DNA from: Croceicoccus sp.
GTDB lineage: Bacteria > Pseudomonadota > Alphaproteobacteria > Sphingomonadales > Sphingomonadaceae
Direction: 5' to 3'
NCBI GenBank assembly: GCA_002694745.1
Contig: NZMY01000037.1
Coordinates: forward strand, 1 to 64,000
Length of the DNA: 64,000 nucleotides
This document shows positions 28,976 to 43,275 of this stretch, piece by piece. The notes below the pieces were generated by a model. The model worked only from the letters and a program-made list of their open reading frames with translations, was not told the origin of the DNA and did not search any database. The position numbers and the translations under genes were made by a program. The first letter of the stretch is position 1. The number at the start of each line of letters is the position of its first letter.

Positions 28976-31900
28976 CTCGCGCGCTGCGGCCTGCGAAGAT
29001 CCAGTGTCATCGGAAATTCTCCACCATCCTCTGCTGGCGGAATCTCGACATCGCCGGGCGTGTGGCCAAGCGGCTGGAACCGTGCCCGGCGGCGAGCTTC
29101 CGCCTCGAAATCGTTCACCGGCACATCGTCGTAGGATCGTCCCCCGGGATGCGCCACGTGATAGACACAACCCCCCAACGAGCGATTGTTCCACGAATCG
29201 AAAACATCGAAGGTCAGCGGAGCATCCGCCGGGAGCAGTGGATGAAGGCAGGATGGCGGCGCCCACGCCTTGTAACGGATGCCGCCGACCGCCTCGCCGG
29301 GCTTGCCGGTGGGGTGCAGCGGCACGCGCCGCCCGTTGCAGGCAACGACATGTCGGCCGGGCACCAGCCCTCGCGCCTTGACCTGCAGCCGTTCGGTGCT
29401 GCTGTCGACATAGCGCACCGTCCCCCCGATCGCGCCGGTTTCGCCCAGCACGTTCCAGGGTTCCAGCGCATGCGCGATTTCCAGCGCCACGCCGCCCGCC
29501 TCGACCTCTCCGTGGATGGGGAAACGGAACTGGCGCTGCGCCTCGAACCAGTTGGGATCGAAGTCGAAGCCCGCCTCACGCAGGTCCTGAAGCACGTCGA
29601 GGAAATCGGTCCAGCAGAAATGCGGCAGCAGGAAACGGTCGTGCAGCGTCGTGCCCCAGCGTACCAGCGATCCCGACAGCGGTTTCTTCCAGAACATCGC
29701 GGTCAGCGCGCGGATGAGCAGCAATTGCGCCACGCTCATCTTCGCGTCTGGCGGCATCTCGAACCCGCGGAATTCGACAAGGCCAAGCCTGCCCGTCGGA
29801 CCGTCGGGCGAATAGAGCTTGTCGATGCAGATCTCGCTGCGGTGGGTGTTGCCCGTCACGTCGACCAGCAGATTGCGGAACAGCAGGTCGCTGATCCACG
29901 GGAACTGCGGCGGCGTATCCGGCCCCGGCACCTGCGCCAGCGCGATGTCGAGTTCGTACAGGCTGTCGTGCCGCGCCTCGTCGAAACGCGGGGCCTGGCT
30001 GGTCGGGCCGATGAACAGGCCCGAGAACAGATAGGACAGCGAGGGATGCCGCTGCCAGTAGAGCACGAAGCTCTTCAGCAGGTCGGGGCGGCGCACGAAC
30101 GGGCTGTCGGGCAGGCTTTTGCCGCCCAGCACGATATGGTTGCCGCCTCCGGTGCCGACCGAGCGGCCGTCGACCATGAACTTGTCGGCGGTGAGGCCGA
30201 CATCGCGGGCGTCCTCGTACAGCCCCTCGGTGATCGCGCGGATCTCCTCAAAGCTGGCGGCGGGGTGGATGTTGACCTCGATCACGCCGGGGTCGGGCGT
30301 AACCTTCAGCACGTTGACGCGCGGATCCGGCGGCGGGGAATAGCCCTCGATACGCACCGGCTTACCCATCTTCGCGGCGATATCCTCGATCGCGGCGACC
30401 AGTTCAAGGAAGTCCTCCATCGATTCGACGGGGGGCACGAAGACCGACAGATAATGCCCGCGTGGCTCGACCGTCATGGCGGTGCGCACGGCCTCGGCGC
30501 TGATTTCCTGCTCGACGCGTTCCTGCGCTTGGCCGCCGGGGGCGGCGACACGCTCGATGCGCTGGTCCGTCGGCGCGAAGCCTTCTTCGGGCGGAGTGGC
30601 TTCACGCAGGTCGCTGCCGGTGGGGGCCGACTGGCGGCGGAAATCGGCCAGCGGTTCTGCCGGATCGGTCGATACGCGCGGATGGATATAGGGAAAATCG
30701 GACTTGGGCACATGCGGCAGTGCCCCCAGCGGCAGGCGATAGCCCAGCGCGCTGTCGCCCGGCACCGCGAACAGGGCGCCGCGCCGGGTGGTCCATTGCT
30801 CGGTCTTCCAGCGGGGGCCCTTGGCGGGTTCGGCCTGCTGGCTCTGGGTTTTCTGCTTGTGGGGCTCCTGCCGCTGGATTGGCAGGGCGAAACCGACCGG
30901 CTTGGTCAGTCCGCGCGTGAAGGTCTTCACGATCCGCTGGCGTTCCTCCGGATCGTCTATCTTGGGGTCAAGCGCGGTGACATTGACCGGCAGTTCCGCC
31001 TCGCGCTCGATCCATTTGTGCGGGTCTTCATAGACCGGCTGGATCGTATCGCCCGTCAGGCCCAGCGCGGCAGCCGCCCCGCCGATCAGGGCCTGCGCAT
31101 CGTCGGCGTCAACCGTCTGTTCGTGATCCGCATCGGTGTCGGGATCGTCGCTGCCCCCCGCGATCAGCGAGGGATCGTTCCAGATCGGCGTCCCGTCATT
31201 GCGCCAGTAGAGCGAAAAGCCCCAGCGCGGCAGGCTTTCGCCCGGATACCACTTGCCTTGGCCGTGATGCAGCAGGGCGCCCGGCGCGAAACGGTCACGC
31301 AGCTTGCGGATCAGCCTGTCTGCGTAACCGGCCTTGGTCGGGCCGACCGCTTCGCCGTTCCATTCGGGCGCTTCCGGGTCGTCTGCGGCGACGAAAGTCG
31401 GTTCGCCGCCCATCGTCAGGCGCACGTCGCCTTCCTCTAGCGCCTCGTCCACCTTCGCGCCCAGATCCAGCAGCGCCTGCCAGCGATTGTCGGTAAACGG
31501 CTTGGTGATGCGCACCGCCTCATGCACGCGATCGACGCGCATTTCGAAGGTGAAATCGACCTCCGCCGGTTCGGCGACGCCCGTGATCGGCGCGGCAGAG
31601 CGGTAATGCGGGGTCGCGGCCAGCGGAATATGGCCTTCGCCCGCGAACAGCCCGCTGGTGGGGTCCAGCCCGATCCAGCCCGCGCCGGGAACGAAGATTT
31701 CGCACCATGCATGCAGGTCAGTGAAATCGGCCTCGGGACCCTTGGGGCCCTCGACCGGCTCCACGTCAGCCTTCATCTGGATCAGATAGCCCGACACGAA
31801 ACGCGCCGCATAACCCAGCCGGCGCAGCAGGTTGACCAGCAGCCAGCCGGTATCGCGGCAGCTTCCCGTGCCCAGCGACAGCGTCTCCTCGGGCGTCTGG

Positions 31901-32397
31901 GTGCCCGGCTCCATCCGGACCACATAGCTGATCCGCTGTTCCAGCGCCTGGTTGATGGCGACAAGGAAGTCGATGGTGCGGCCCTGCTGCCGACCGGCCC
32001 AGTCCTGCACCAGCGCCTCGAACAATTCGCCGCCCGGAACCGCGTCGAAATAGGCGGACAGCTCCTCGCGCATTTCGTCCGTATAGGTGAAGGGGACTTC
32101 CTCGGCCTCTTCCTCCACGAAGAAGTCGAACGGGTTGATGATGGCAAGATCGGCGATGAGGTCGACGTCGATGGAAAAGCTGGTGACACGTTCGGGAAAG
32201 ACGATGCGGGCCAGCCAGTTGCCGTGTGGGTCCTGCTGCCAGTTGATGAAATGGCCCGCAGGTTCGATCTTCAGCGCGTAATTGGGCACCTCGGTCCGGG
32301 TATGGGGGGCTGGCCGAAGGCGGATCACCTGCGGGCCGAGACGGACGGGCCTGTCATAGACATAGGCGGTGCGGTGGTGCAGGGCTGCTCTGATCAT
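28972..32397 (-). CDS. large transglutaminase with DUF2126 domain
   Basis: A 1141-residue cytoplasmic protein and the first gene of the operon. It starts with the bacterial transglutaminase N-terminal domain ([20 protein letters not shown]), then a core with Cys about 180 in [10 protein letters not shown], His about 229 in DLHAWCEIF and Asp about 243 in GLDPTSG. The remaining roughly 800 residues are the DUF2126 region (for example [18 protein letters not shown] and [12 protein letters not shown]), which accompanies this transglutaminase type in many proteobacteria. The three genes overlap by 4 bp at each junction. The set is a conserved but functionally undefined cluster, thought to build or trim a peptide-like compound. 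Confidence 0.93.
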   Translation of the reverse strand: MIRAALHHRTAYVYDRPVRLGPQVIRLRPAPHTRTEVPNYALKIEPAGHFINWQQDPHGNWLARIVFPERVTSFSIDVDLIADLAIINPFDFFVEEEAEEVPFTYTDEMREELSAYFDAVPGGELFEALVQDWAGRQQGRTIDFLVAINQALEQRISYVVRMEPGTQTPEETLSLGTGSCRDTGWLLVNLLRRLGYAARFVSGYLIQMKADVEPVEGPKGPEADFTDLHAWCEIFVPGAGWIGLDPTSGLFAGEGHIPLAATPHYRSAAPITGVAEPAEVDFTFEMRVDRVHEAVRITKPFTDNRWQALLDLGAKVDEALEEGDVRLTMGGEPTFVAADDPEAPEWNGEAVGPTKAGYADRLIRKLRDRFAPGALLHHGQGKWYPGESLPRWGFSLYWRNDGTPIWNDPSLIAGGSDDPDTDADHEQTVDADDAQALIGGAAAALGLTGDTIQPVYEDPHKWIEREAELPVNVTALDPKIDDPEERQRIVKTFTRGLTKPVGFALPIQRQEPHKQKTQSQQAEPAKGPRWKTEQWTTRRGALFAVPGDSALGYRLPLGALPHVPKSDFPYIHPRVSTDPAEPLADFRRQSAPTGSDLREATPPEEGFAPTDQRIERVAAPGGQAQERVEQEISAEAVRTAMTVEPRGHYLSVFVPPVESMEDFLELVAAIEDIAAKMGKPVRIEGYSPPPDPRVNVLKVTPDPGVIEVNIHPAASFEEIRAITEGLYEDARDVGLTADKFMVDGRSVGTGGGNHIVLGGKSLPDSPFVRRPDLLKSFVLYWQRHPSLSYLFSGLFIGPTSQAPRFDEARHDSLYELDIALAQVPGPDTPPQFPWISDLLFRNLLVDVTGNTHRSEICIDKLYSPDGPTGRLGLVEFRGFEMPPDAKMSVAQLLLIRALTAMFWKKPLSGSLVRWGTTLHDRFLLPHFCWTDFLDVLQDLREAGFDFDPNWFEAQRQFRFPIHGEVEAGGVALEIAHALEPWNVLGETGAIGGTVRYVDSSTERLQVKARGLVPGRHVVACNGRRVPLHPTGKPGEAVGGIRYKAWAPPSCLHPLLPADAPLTFDVFDSWNNRSLGGCVYHVAHPGGRSYDDVPVNDFEAEARRRARFQPLGHTPGDVEIPPAEDGGEFPMTLDLRRPQRAR

Positions 32398-32462
32398 GCG
32401 GGTGCTTATCGGACCCCGGCGTTACCTATTGCAACCGCGAAATTGCCACGGGAAGGAATGGC

Positions 32463-33350
32463 GTGACATATTATGCCGGGATCGAACTGGGCGGGACGAA
32501 GCTTGTTGCTATCCGGGCGAATGGCAGGACCATTACCGATCGCGTGACCATTCCGACCACCGACCCCGGCGAGACATTGGGCAGGGCGGTCGATGTGCTG
32601 CGCGGCTGGCATGACGCGCAGCCCTTCGCCGCGATCGGCATCGGCAGTTTCGGGCCTGTGCGGATCGACCCTGCCGCGCCCGATTACGGAAGCATCCTGT
32701 CGACCCCCAAGGCGGGCTGGGCAGGTACCGATCTGCTGGCTCCGTTCAAGCGGTTCGAAGTGCCGCTTGCGCTCGATACCGATGTCAACGCGGCTGCACT
32801 GGCCGAAGCAGCCATGGGGGCGGGGAGGGGATGCGATACGCTTGTCTATCTGACCATCGGTACGGGAATCGGCGGCGGGCTGGTGGCCGCGGGCAAGGCC
32901 GTTCGCGGCATGCTTCACCCCGAACTGGGGCATATGACATTCCGGCGCGCGGCGGGCGATGGCTTTGCCGGTGTCTGCCCGTTCCATGGCGATTGCATGG
33001 AAGGGCTGGTAAGCGGACCGGCGCTGAAGGCGCGGTTCGGAATGGACGGCGCATCGGTGCCGCCCGATGACACGCGCTGGGACATCGTAGCGTCGGACCT
33101 TGCACAATTGCTGGCCAATCTGATGCTGGCCGTGTCCCCCCGGCGGATCGTCGTCGGCGGAGGCGTGGGGCTGGGGCAGCGGCAGATGGTGCGCCGCGCC
33201 GCCGCCATGGTGCCGGACCTGCTGTCCGGCTATCTTCCCGATATCGATTCCGCGGCGATGGAAACGCTGATCGTGCCGCCCGATCTGGGCGAGGATGCTG
33301 GTCCGCTGGGTTCCATCCTACTGGCGGAAGCAGCCGTTCGAAACGGCTGA
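32463..33350 (+). CDS. ROK-family sugar kinase (fructokinase-like)
   Basis: A 295-residue ATP-dependent sugar kinase. It opens with the phosphate-binding ELGGTKLVA, has the ROK signature LTIGTGIGGGLVAAGK, and the zinc site made by His in ELGHM plus CPFHGDCMEGLVSGPAL. The CPFHGDC-EGL form with a missing extra Cys pair is the pattern I associate with fructokinase (Mak/ScrK-like ROK) rather than glucokinase or the NagC repressors; there is no N-terminal helix-turn-helix. The start is GTG at 32463, supported by GGAAGGA 6 bases upstream. It is divergent from the transglutaminase operon with only 65 bp between. Confidence 0.9.
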   Translation: MTYYAGIELGGTKLVAIRANGRTITDRVTIPTTDPGETLGRAVDVLRGWHDAQPFAAIGIGSFGPVRIDPAAPDYGSILSTPKAGWAGTDLLAPFKRFEVPLALDTDVNAAALAEAAMGAGRGCDTLVYLTIGTGIGGGLVAAGKAVRGMLHPELGHMTFRRAAGDGFAGVCPFHGDCMEGLVSGPALKARFGMDGASVPPDDTRWDIVASDLAQLLANLMLAVSPRRIVVGGGVGLGQRQMVRRAAAMVPDLLSGYLPDIDSAAMETLIVPPDLGEDAGPLGSILLAEAAVRNG

Positions 33351-33481
33351 TGCCGTGCGATTTCCTGTCGAAAGGACCACTCGTCTCGGAACTTCGCCGT
33401 CACTCGGCGGTTGGCGGGTTAGTGGCATAATCCAAGACCATGTACCGATGCCGCCACAGGTGCGAGGGGCAATTTTTGATA

Positions 33482-33853
33482 ATGAGCGACGCCGATGTTT
33501 CCGCGATCCGGGTTCTGGTCGTCGATGACGAAGCCCTTGTCGCGTTCGACGTGGCCGACCAGTGCGAAGCGGCCGGGTTCGAAGTGATCGGTCCGGCGCT
33601 TACCCTGAACCAGGGACTGGTGCTTGCCGAAAGCAATGCGCCGTCGGTCGCCCTGCTCGACATCAATCTGCGGGACGAAATGGTGTGGCCGCTGGCCCGC
33701 GTGCTGCGTGAAAGATCCGTGCCGATCGTCTTTATCAGCGCCAATTGCACCCATCCGGAAATCCGCGACGAATTTCCGAACGCGCATTGCCTCGACAAGC
33801 CGGTCGACGGCATGACCTTGATGGATACGGTCCGGCCGCTGGTAGAGGCATAG
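33482..33853 (+). CDS. single-domain response regulator (receiver only)
   Basis: A 123-residue stand-alone receiver domain. All conserved parts are present: the acidic pair in VLVVDDEALVA, the phospho-accepting Asp in LLDINLRDE, the switch Ser in FISAN and the Lys in CLDKPVD. No output domain follows, so it probably relays phosphate or binds a partner, like the small receivers downstream of HWE or Hpt kinases in this bacterial class. ATG 33482 is chosen over 33440 because the family begins near the first strand; the ribosome site (GAGGGG) is rather far. No kinase gene is adjacent. It converges on gyrB. Confidence 0.92.
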   Translation: MSDADVSAIRVLVVDDEALVAFDVADQCEAAGFEVIGPALTLNQGLVLAESNAPSVALLDINLRDEMVWPLARVLRERSVPIVFISANCTHPEIRDEFPNAHCLDKPVDGMTLMDTVRPLVEA

Positions 33854-33882
33854 CCCAGCGGCCCGGCCAGCCGGCTCGATGA

Positions 33883-37226
<3,344 letters not shown>

Positions 37227-37277
37227 TTCAGCGGGGCCCCGCACTGCCGGCCCAGAAACCATGAAGAACCAAAGAAG

Positions 37278-37313
37278 AAGGGCCGCCCCGGCAATGCGGA
37301 GCGGCCCTCTTCG
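37278..37313. terminator. bidirectional terminator between ZIP-like and UrcA genes
   Basis: AAGGGCCGC (37278-37286) pairs with GCGGCCCTCTT (37301-37311) around a 14-base loop, with A-rich DNA on the left and TCTT on the right. It lies between two convergent genes and can serve both. Confidence 0.75.
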
Positions 37314-37349
37314 GAATTCTGTCCGGCGGTTCAGCCGGATCAGGCGCGA

Positions 37350-37655
37350 TCAGCCGAGTTCGTCGCTCGCACCCATGGCCAGCGAACGCTGCGCTTCAAT
37401 TTGCGCATCGGCCTGTTCCATCGCGTCGCGAATGCACGAGCGAACGAGCAGGCGGCTTGCGAAAGTGGGAACCTCTTCATTGCAGGTCTCGGTCACTTCG
37501 GCGAGAACGCGCGACTTGAGCGCATTCACGTCGGTGTCCCGCGACAGGTCGAGATCCGAGAAGTCGACGCGAACTTCAATGTCTTCAGCGTGCGCGGCCG
37601 GTGCAATGCCGAAAGTGGCAAGAGCGGCCAGAGCAGGAACGATAAACTTACGCAT
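37350..37655 (-). CDS. UrcA-family secreted protein
   Basis: A 101-residue protein with a clear signal peptide (MRKFIVPALAALATFGIAPAAHA) and a mature domain of the UrcA type: a strand with VRVDFSDLDLSRDTDVNALKSR, then helices with two cysteines (TCNEEVP and VRSCI) likely to form a disulfide. UrcA proteins are small periplasmic proteins common in sphingomonads and Caulobacterales, with no known biochemical role. A strong AGGAGGAAA ribosome site precedes ATG, suggesting high expression. Confidence 0.85.
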   Translation of the reverse strand: MRKFIVPALAALATFGIAPAAHAEDIEVRVDFSDLDLSRDTDVNALKSRVLAEVTETCNEEVPTFASRLLVRSCIRDAMEQADAQIEAQRSLAMGASDELG

Positions 37656-37911
37656 ATTTTCCTCCTAATGAGTTGCCGCCAGGTTCAAACATCCAGTCTG
37701 GTTTAGGTCAGCCAGTTATCATTCGTTCGAGCCCTTTGTGCATTGCACCATATCGTTGTGCAAATGCGAAAAGGACGATCAATCTTGCGTTTTATGCAAC
37801 GATGAATTTGGCTTTAACCTTGCAAGGTGCCGATAACGCCCCGTTCTGGCCTGCCGCCTCTTTCGTGCGGCGCATCTGGACAGAATCAGGAAGCGTTCCT
37901 ATCGCGCGGCC
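37656..37911. promoter_or_regulatory. divergent promoter region, UrcA gene / guaA
   Basis: 256 bp, AT-richer than its surroundings, holding both promoters. I see no purine riboswitch or obvious operator. The palindromic word TTGTGCATTGCACCA (around 37736) contains TGCATTGCA, a short dyad that could be a regulator site. Confidence 0.3.
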
Positions 37912-39528
37912 ATGGCTCAAGAACCCTCAGCAACCTCTGGCGCGGCGGCGCGCATCGGCTCCGATTCCGTGGGCGACACGATCCTGATCGTCGATTTCGG
38001 CAGTCAGGTGACCCAGCTTATCGCACGCCGGGTGCGCGAGGCGGGGGTCTATTCCGAAATCGCGCCCTTCACCATGGCGGAAGAGGCGTTCAAACGCATG
38101 CGTCCCAAGGGCGTGATCCTGTCGGGCAGCCCCGCCAGCGTCCCCGACGAAAACAGCCCGCGCGCGCCGCAGATGCTGTTCGAGGCGGGCGTGCCGATTC
38201 TGGGCATCTGCTATGGCCAGCAGGTCATGACGCATCAGCTGGGCGGAGAAGTCCGTCCCGGGCACGAGACGGGTGAGGGCGGCGAGTTCGGCCGTGCGTT
38301 CCTGACCGTGACCGAGAAATGCGCCCTGTTCGACGGGCTGTGGCAGAACGAAGAGCGCCATCAGGTCTGGATGAGCCACGGCGACAAGGTCACGAAATTC
38401 GCGCCGGGGTTCGAGATCGTCGCCACCAGCGACGGCGCGCCCTTCGCGGTGATCGCCGACGAAAAGCGCCGCTTCTATGGCACGCAGTTCCACCCCGAGG
38501 TTGTCCACACGCCCGACGGCGGAAAGCTGATCGCTAATTTCGTGCGCCACGTCTGCGGCTGCGCGGGCGACTGGACGATGGCGCAGTTCCGCGACGTCAA
38601 GATCGCCGAGATTCGCGAGCAGGTCGGCGATGCCAGGGTGATCTGCGGCCTGTCGGGCGGCGTCGATTCCGCCGTTGCCGCCGTGCTGATCCACGAGGCG
38701 ATCGGCGACCAGTTGACCTGCGTGTTCGTCGACCACGGACTGATGCGCATGGGCGAGGCGGAGCAGGTCGTCGGCCTGTTCAAGGGTCATTACAACATAC
38801 CGCTGGTCCACGTGGACGCCTCGACCCTGTTCCTGAAAGGGCTGGAAGGCGTCTCGGACCCCGAAGCCAAGCGTAAGTTCATCGGCAAGACCTTCATCGA
38901 CGTGTTCGAGGACGAGGCGAAGAAGATCGGCGGCGCCGATTTCCTCGCGCAAGGGACGCTCTATCCCGACGTGATCGAAAGTGTCTCCTTTACCGGCGGC
39001 CCGAGCGTTACGATCAAGAGCCATCACAATGTCGGCGGCCTGCCCGAACGCATGGACATGGATCTGGTCGAACCGCTGCGCGAATTGTTCAAGGACGAGG
39101 TTCGCGAACTGGGCCGCGAGCTGGGCCTGCCCGATATCTTCGTCGGCCGCCACCCGTTTCCCGGACCGGGCCTTGCCATCCGCATCCCCGGCGAAGTCAA
39201 CCGTGAAAAGGCCGACATCCTGCGCAAGGCCGACGCGATCTATCTGGAAGAGATCCGCAACGCCGGCCTCTATGATGCGATCTGGCAGGCCTTTGCGGTG
39301 CTGCTGCCGGTCAAGACCGTGGGCGTAATGGGTGACGGGCGGACCTATGATTTCGTGTGCGCCCTGCGCGCCGTGACCAGCACCGACGGCATGACCGCGG
39401 ATGTCTATCCCTTCGACAGCCATTTCCTGTCGCAATGCGCCACGCGCATCGTGAACGAGGTGAAGGGCATCAACCGCGTCGTCTATGACTATACGTCGAA
39501 GCCGCCGGGCACGATTGAATGGGAATGA
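37912..39528 (+). CDS. guaA: GMP synthase (glutamine-hydrolysing)
   Basis: A 538-residue enzyme converting XMP to GMP with ATP and glutamine. The N-terminal glutaminase has its nucleophile Cys100 in GICYGQQ and the His/Glu pair in [10 protein letters not shown]. The ATP-pyrophosphatase domain has the P-loop [13 protein letters not shown]. The C-terminal dimer domain ends [14 protein letters not shown], the invariant family terminus. It carries about 20 extra N-terminal residues ([16 protein letters not shown]) compared with usual family members of about 520; a later start is not supported by an obvious Met. Confidence 0.97.
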   Translation: MAQEPSATSGAAARIGSDSVGDTILIVDFGSQVTQLIARRVREAGVYSEIAPFTMAEEAFKRMRPKGVILSGSPASVPDENSPRAPQMLFEAGVPILGICYGQQVMTHQLGGEVRPGHETGEGGEFGRAFLTVTEKCALFDGLWQNEERHQVWMSHGDKVTKFAPGFEIVATSDGAPFAVIADEKRRFYGTQFHPEVVHTPDGGKLIANFVRHVCGCAGDWTMAQFRDVKIAEIREQVGDARVICGLSGGVDSAVAAVLIHEAIGDQLTCVFVDHGLMRMGEAEQVVGLFKGHYNIPLVHVDASTLFLKGLEGVSDPEAKRKFIGKTFIDVFEDEAKKIGGADFLAQGTLYPDVIESVSFTGGPSVTIKSHHNVGGLPERMDMDLVEPLRELFKDEVRELGRELGLPDIFVGRHPFPGPGLAIRIPGEVNREKADILRKADAIYLEEIRNAGLYDAIWQAFAVLLPVKTVGVMGDGRTYDFVCALRAVTSTDGMTADVYPFDSHFLSQCATRIVNEVKGINRVVYDYTSKPPGTIEWE

Positions 39529-39698
39529 TGGGTCGGGCGGCTGGTAGGCTGGAGTGCATCTAGCGGGCGCGTAAACCATTTCCCTCGAAAACCGGAACAG
39601 GCTATCCTGCGGTCCGTTCGTTTATTGAACGGGCAGGGCATACAGGCCGCCCGCACAACAGGTCGTCATGAATTGACGCCCACGAATGGGAGTGTCCG

Positions 39699-39938
39699 GT
39701 GAACGCCATGAACAACGATCTCATAAGCGGGGAACCCGCGAACAGGGACCTGAGTCTGTCGCTGCAGGCCTTTTGGCTTGAGTGGTGGATGATGCCGATC
39801 ACGCTGACCGCGCAGATGATGGGTTTTGGCCGCACCGAACTGGCGGACGAGCCCGAGATCGACCGCGACTGCGAGGATTGCCAGCTTCCGGTGCCCAATT
39901 CGCACCAGAAGGACATGGACCACGATCTTTTCGCCTGA
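39699..39938 (+). CDS. small hypothetical protein
   Basis: A 79-residue protein that I do not recognise. GTG 39699 is chosen because GGGAG lies 6 bases upstream; an ATG three codons later is the alternative. It has an amphipathic, Trp- and Met-rich middle (LQAFWLEWWMMPITLTAQMM), a short acidic patch with two cysteines (DRDCEDCQ) and a polar C-terminus. There is no clear signal peptide. The middle could lie on a membrane or pack in a helical bundle, as in phasin-like proteins, but this is a guess. It sits alone between guaA and another small gene. Confidence 0.6.
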   Translation: MNAMNNDLISGEPANRDLSLSLQAFWLEWWMMPITLTAQMMGFGRTELADEPEIDRDCEDCQLPVPNSHQKDMDHDLFA

Positions 39939-40014
39939 TCCAGACGCCGATTTATACGCATAAGCGCGCCCGACGCTGGACGCGGCGCGCAACAACGCCT
40001 ATCTTGCCGCTCGC

Positions 40015-40281
40015 ATGAAACGGCTCCTCGCCCTCTTTGCCCTGGTGCTCGGCATGACCTATCTGGTCGCGCCCGCCCACGCGCGCATGACGGTCAGCGC
40101 CGAATGCAGCGAATCGGCCGGACAGCACAATGCCCCGGCCGCCCGTTCGGACCACCAGGACAAGTCGGTCGCGACCAAGCTGCGTCAAAGGCGCGCACGC
40201 GAACTGGGTGCCCCGCAGACGCGGACCATCCGCATGGTCCTGATGCCCACCGTCATGCTGGTGGACCGCCCGCTGGAATAG
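40015..40281 (+). CDS. small secreted hypothetical protein
   Basis: An 88-residue protein with a signal peptide (MKRLLALFALVLGMTYLVAPAHA) ahead of about 65 mature residues rich in Arg, Gln and Ala, ending TIRMVLMPTVMLVDRPLE. There is one cysteine. I do not recognise a family. It lies 132 bp upstream of secA in the same direction. E. coli places the secretion monitor secM just upstream of secA; I see no SecM-like arrest sequence here, so the resemblance is positional only. Confidence 0.6.
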   Translation: MKRLLALFALVLGMTYLVAPAHARMTVSAECSESAGQHNAPAARSDHQDKSVATKLRQRRARELGAPQTRTIRMVLMPTVMLVDRPLE

Positions 40282-40413
40282 CGGACGCTTTCTGGCCGCC
40301 GGCACGATGCCGCGCGGCCTTATTCGTATCTGCCGGCGCGCCATGCGCCGGATCGCCATGCCCGTCAGCCGGGCAGCCTTATCCCAGAACCGCATTTACA
40401 GAAGGGAACGCCC

Positions 40414-43221
40414 ATGCTCGGCGGCCTTGCCAAGTCCATTTTCGGGTCGTCCAACGACCGTTACGTCAAGTCGATCGAGAAGATCGTCGCCCGCATCAAC
40501 GCGCTGGAGCCCGAGTATGAGGCTTTGTCGGACGAGCAGTTGCAGGGCGCGACGGCCACGTTCCGCCAGCGGCTGGAGGAGGGCGAGACGCTCGACGACA
40601 TCCTGCCGCAGGCCTTCGCCGTGGTGCGCGAGGCTTCGAAGCGCGTGTTCGGCATGCGTCATTTCGATGTGCAGATGGTCGGCGGCATCGTGCTCCACCG
40701 CGGTGAGATCGCCGAAATGCGCACGGGCGAGGGCAAGACGCTGGTCGCGACGCTGGCCGTCTATCTCAATGCGCTGGAAGGCAAGGGCGTGCATGTCGTC
40801 ACCGTGAACGACTATCTCGCCCGCCGCGACGCCGAGACGATGGGCAGGCTCTACAATTTCCTGGGCCTGACCGTGGGCGTGATCGTGCCGAACCTGCACG
40901 AAACCCAGCGGCGCGAGGCGTATAATTGCGACATCACCTACTCGACCAATAACGAGCTGGGCTTCGACTATCTGCGCGACAACATGAAGCATTCGCGCGA
41001 GCAGCAGGTGCACCGCCCGTTCAACTACGCCATCGTCGACGAGGTGGACTCGATCCTGATCGACGAGGCGCGGACCCCGCTGATCATCTCTGGCCCGACC
41101 GAGGACAAGTCCGAGCTGTATGTCGCCATCGACGCCATCGTGAAGACGATGGACGACGACGATTACGAGAAGGACGAGAAGACCAAGAACATCGGCTGGA
41201 CCGAGGACGGGATCGAGAAGGTCGAGCAGAAGCTGATCGAGGCGGGCCTGCTGGAAACCGACAATCTCTACGATTTCGAGAATACGCAGGTCGTTCACCA
41301 CCTCGACCAGGCGCTGCGCGCGAACATGATGTTCAAGCGCGATACCGACTATATCGTGAAGGACGACAAGGTCGTCATCATCGACGAGTTCACGGGCCGC
41401 ATGATGGACGGCCGCCGCTGGTCAAACGGCCTGCACCAAGCGGTCGAAGCCAAGGAGGGCGTGAAGATCGAGCCCGAGAACCAGACCATGGCCTCGATCA
41501 CCTTCCAGAACTATTTCCGCATGTATCCCAAGCTGGCGGGCATGACCGGCACCGCCGCGACCGAGGCGGCGGAATTCTTCGACATCTACAAGCTGAACGT
41601 GGTCGAGATCCCGACCAATGTGCCGATCCAGCGGATCGACGAGGACGACCAGTTCTACAAGTCGACGCTGGAAAAATTCGCCGCCATCGCCAAGGCGATC
41701 AAGGAGAAGAACGAGATCGGCCAGCCGGTTCTGGTCGGCACGGTCTCGATCGAGAAATCTGAACTGCTGTCGAACTTCCTGACCAAGGAAGGCGTGAAGC
41801 ACTCGGTCCTCAATGCCCGCATGCATGAGCAGGAAGCGCATATCGTCGCGCAGGCCGGCCGTATCGGTGCGGTGACCATCGCGACCAATATGGCGGGCCG
41901 CGGCACCGACATCCAGCTGGGTGGCAATCTCGATTTCCGGCTTGAGGATGAGGTTCGCGACATGCCCGAAGGGCCGGAACGCGACGCTGCCGTCGAGCGG
42001 ATCAGGGCCGAGATTGCCGCCGAGCGCCAGCGCGTGCTGGAAGCGGGCGGCCTGTTCGTGCTGGGCACCGAACGGCACGAATCGCGCCGCATCGACAATC
42101 AGCTGCGCGGCCGTTCGGGCCGTCAGGGCGATCCCGGCCTGTCGCGCTTCTACCTGTGTCTCGAAGACGATCTGCTGCGCATCTTCGGCCCCGACACGCT
42201 GTTCTCCAAGATGATGAACGCGAACCTGCAGGACGGCGAGGCCATCGGTAGCAAGTGGCTGTCCAAGGCGATCGAGACCGCGCAGAAGAAGGTCGAGGCG
42301 CGCAATTACGACATCCGCAAACAGGTCGTCGAATACGACAACGTGATGAACGACCAGCGCAAGGTGATCTACGAGCAGCGCGCCGAGATCATGGACAGCG
42401 CGACGGTGGACGATGTCGTGCTGGAAATGCGCACCGACACGGTCAATTCGATGGTGGGCGAGGCCTGCCCTCCCGGATCCTATCCGGAGCAGTGGAACGT
42501 CGAAGGCTTGAAAGAGCGCTTCGCCGACGTCATCGGCGAGGATGCGCCGATCGACAGCTGGCTGGAAGAGGACGGCATCGATCCGCAGGACATCGAACAG
42601 CGCCTTGCCGCGCAGGCCGATGCCAAGATGGATTCCAAACTGGCCAGCGTCGATCCGTCGATCTGGCGTCAGGTCGAGAAATCGGTCCTGCTCGACCGGC
42701 TCGACCACCACTGGAAGGAGCATCTCGCCACGCTCGACGCATTGCGGCAGGTGGTGGGGCTGCGCGCCTATGCGCAAAAGCAGCCGATCAACGAATACAA
42801 GCAGGAAGCCTTCGCCCTGTTCGAGCGTATGCTTGAGGAGATCCGCGAGGACGTCACCCGCATCCTGATGACGACAAACCTGCGCATGGCCGCGCCGGAG
42901 CCTGCGCCGCTGCCCGAATTGCCTGAATTCCTCACCAATCCGAACATGGGCCAGAACCCGGCCATGCAGCAGGGCAATCCGGCAGGGCTCATGACGGGCC
43001 ATGTCGATCCGCTGACCGGTCTCGACAACAGCAATGACGGCGACGGTTCGCGCGGGCGCGAGGCCATGTTCGGAGCGCTGGCGGGTTCGACCTTCGCACA
43101 GGTCGGCCCGGGCGGATCGGAACGCGACAATCCGTACGAGGGCATGGACATCAACCGCAATTCGCCGTGCCCCTGCGGTTCGGGCAACAAGTACAAGCAT
43201 TGCCACGGCGCGATCAGCTGA
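40414..43221 (+). CDS. secA: preprotein translocase ATPase SecA
   Basis: A 935-residue motor that drives Sec-dependent export through SecYEG. Nucleotide-binding domain 1 has TGEGKT (104-109) and the DEAD-type box [13 protein letters not shown]. The preprotein cross-linking domain, the second helicase domain ([27 protein letters not shown]) and the helical scaffold follow. The C-terminus carries the zinc-binding SecB/ribosome tail [26 protein letters not shown] ribosome site precedes ATG. It is followed by a strong terminator, so it looks like the end of its unit. Confidence 0.98.
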   Translation: MLGGLAKSIFGSSNDRYVKSIEKIVARINALEPEYEALSDEQLQGATATFRQRLEEGETLDDILPQAFAVVREASKRVFGMRHFDVQMVGGIVLHRGEIAEMRTGEGKTLVATLAVYLNALEGKGVHVVTVNDYLARRDAETMGRLYNFLGLTVGVIVPNLHETQRREAYNCDITYSTNNELGFDYLRDNMKHSREQQVHRPFNYAIVDEVDSILIDEARTPLIISGPTEDKSELYVAIDAIVKTMDDDDYEKDEKTKNIGWTEDGIEKVEQKLIEAGLLETDNLYDFENTQVVHHLDQALRANMMFKRDTDYIVKDDKVVIIDEFTGRMMDGRRWSNGLHQAVEAKEGVKIEPENQTMASITFQNYFRMYPKLAGMTGTAATEAAEFFDIYKLNVVEIPTNVPIQRIDEDDQFYKSTLEKFAAIAKAIKEKNEIGQPVLVGTVSIEKSELLSNFLTKEGVKHSVLNARMHEQEAHIVAQAGRIGAVTIATNMAGRGTDIQLGGNLDFRLEDEVRDMPEGPERDAAVERIRAEIAAERQRVLEAGGLFVLGTERHESRRIDNQLRGRSGRQGDPGLSRFYLCLEDDLLRIFGPDTLFSKMMNANLQDGEAIGSKWLSKAIETAQKKVEARNYDIRKQVVEYDNVMNDQRKVIYEQRAEIMDSATVDDVVLEMRTDTVNSMVGEACPPGSYPEQWNVEGLKERFADVIGEDAPIDSWLEEDGIDPQDIEQRLAAQADAKMDSKLASVDPSIWRQVEKSVLLDRLDHHWKEHLATLDALRQVVGLRAYAQKQPINEYKQEAFALFERMLEEIREDVTRILMTTNLRMAAPEPAPLPELPEFLTNPNMGQNPAMQQGNPAGLMTGHVDPLTGLDNSNDGDGSRGREAMFGALAGSTFAQVGPGGSERDNPYEGMDINRNSPCPCGSGNKYKHCHGAIS

Positions 43222-43238
43222 TCGCCGGTATCACGGCA

Positions 43239-43275
43239 CCGCCCTCCGGACGAAATTGACGCTTCCGGAGGGCGG
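43239..43275 (+). terminator. terminator after secA
   Basis: CCGCCCTCCGGA (43239-43250) and TCCGGAGGGCGG (43264-43275) form a perfect 12-bp stem with a 13-base loop, 17 bp after the secA stop. The following bases are CGATCGTTCATTGTT, a modest T-rich tail. Confidence 0.75.

Noticed and set aside
26618-29134. 838-codon plus-strand frame opposite the ATP-grasp/alpha-E gene
   Set aside because: Composition is rich in Gln, His, Arg and Ala with no motifs; the minus-strand gene has full family sequence.
28708-31440. 910-codon plus-strand frame opposite the DUF2126 transglutaminase gene
   Set aside because: Antisense shadow; it also overlaps two real genes and has no ribosome site or family motif.
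37656-37911. Purine riboswitch ahead of guaA
   Set aside because: No conserved loop pairs or three-way junction could be recognised in the leader.
37927-39579. 550-codon minus-strand frame opposite guaA
   Set aside because: Shadow of an unmistakable GMP synthase gene.
40015-40281. SecM-type arrest peptide
   Set aside because: The C-terminus lacks an FxxxxWIxxxxGIRAGP-like motif; only the position next to secA is suggestive.
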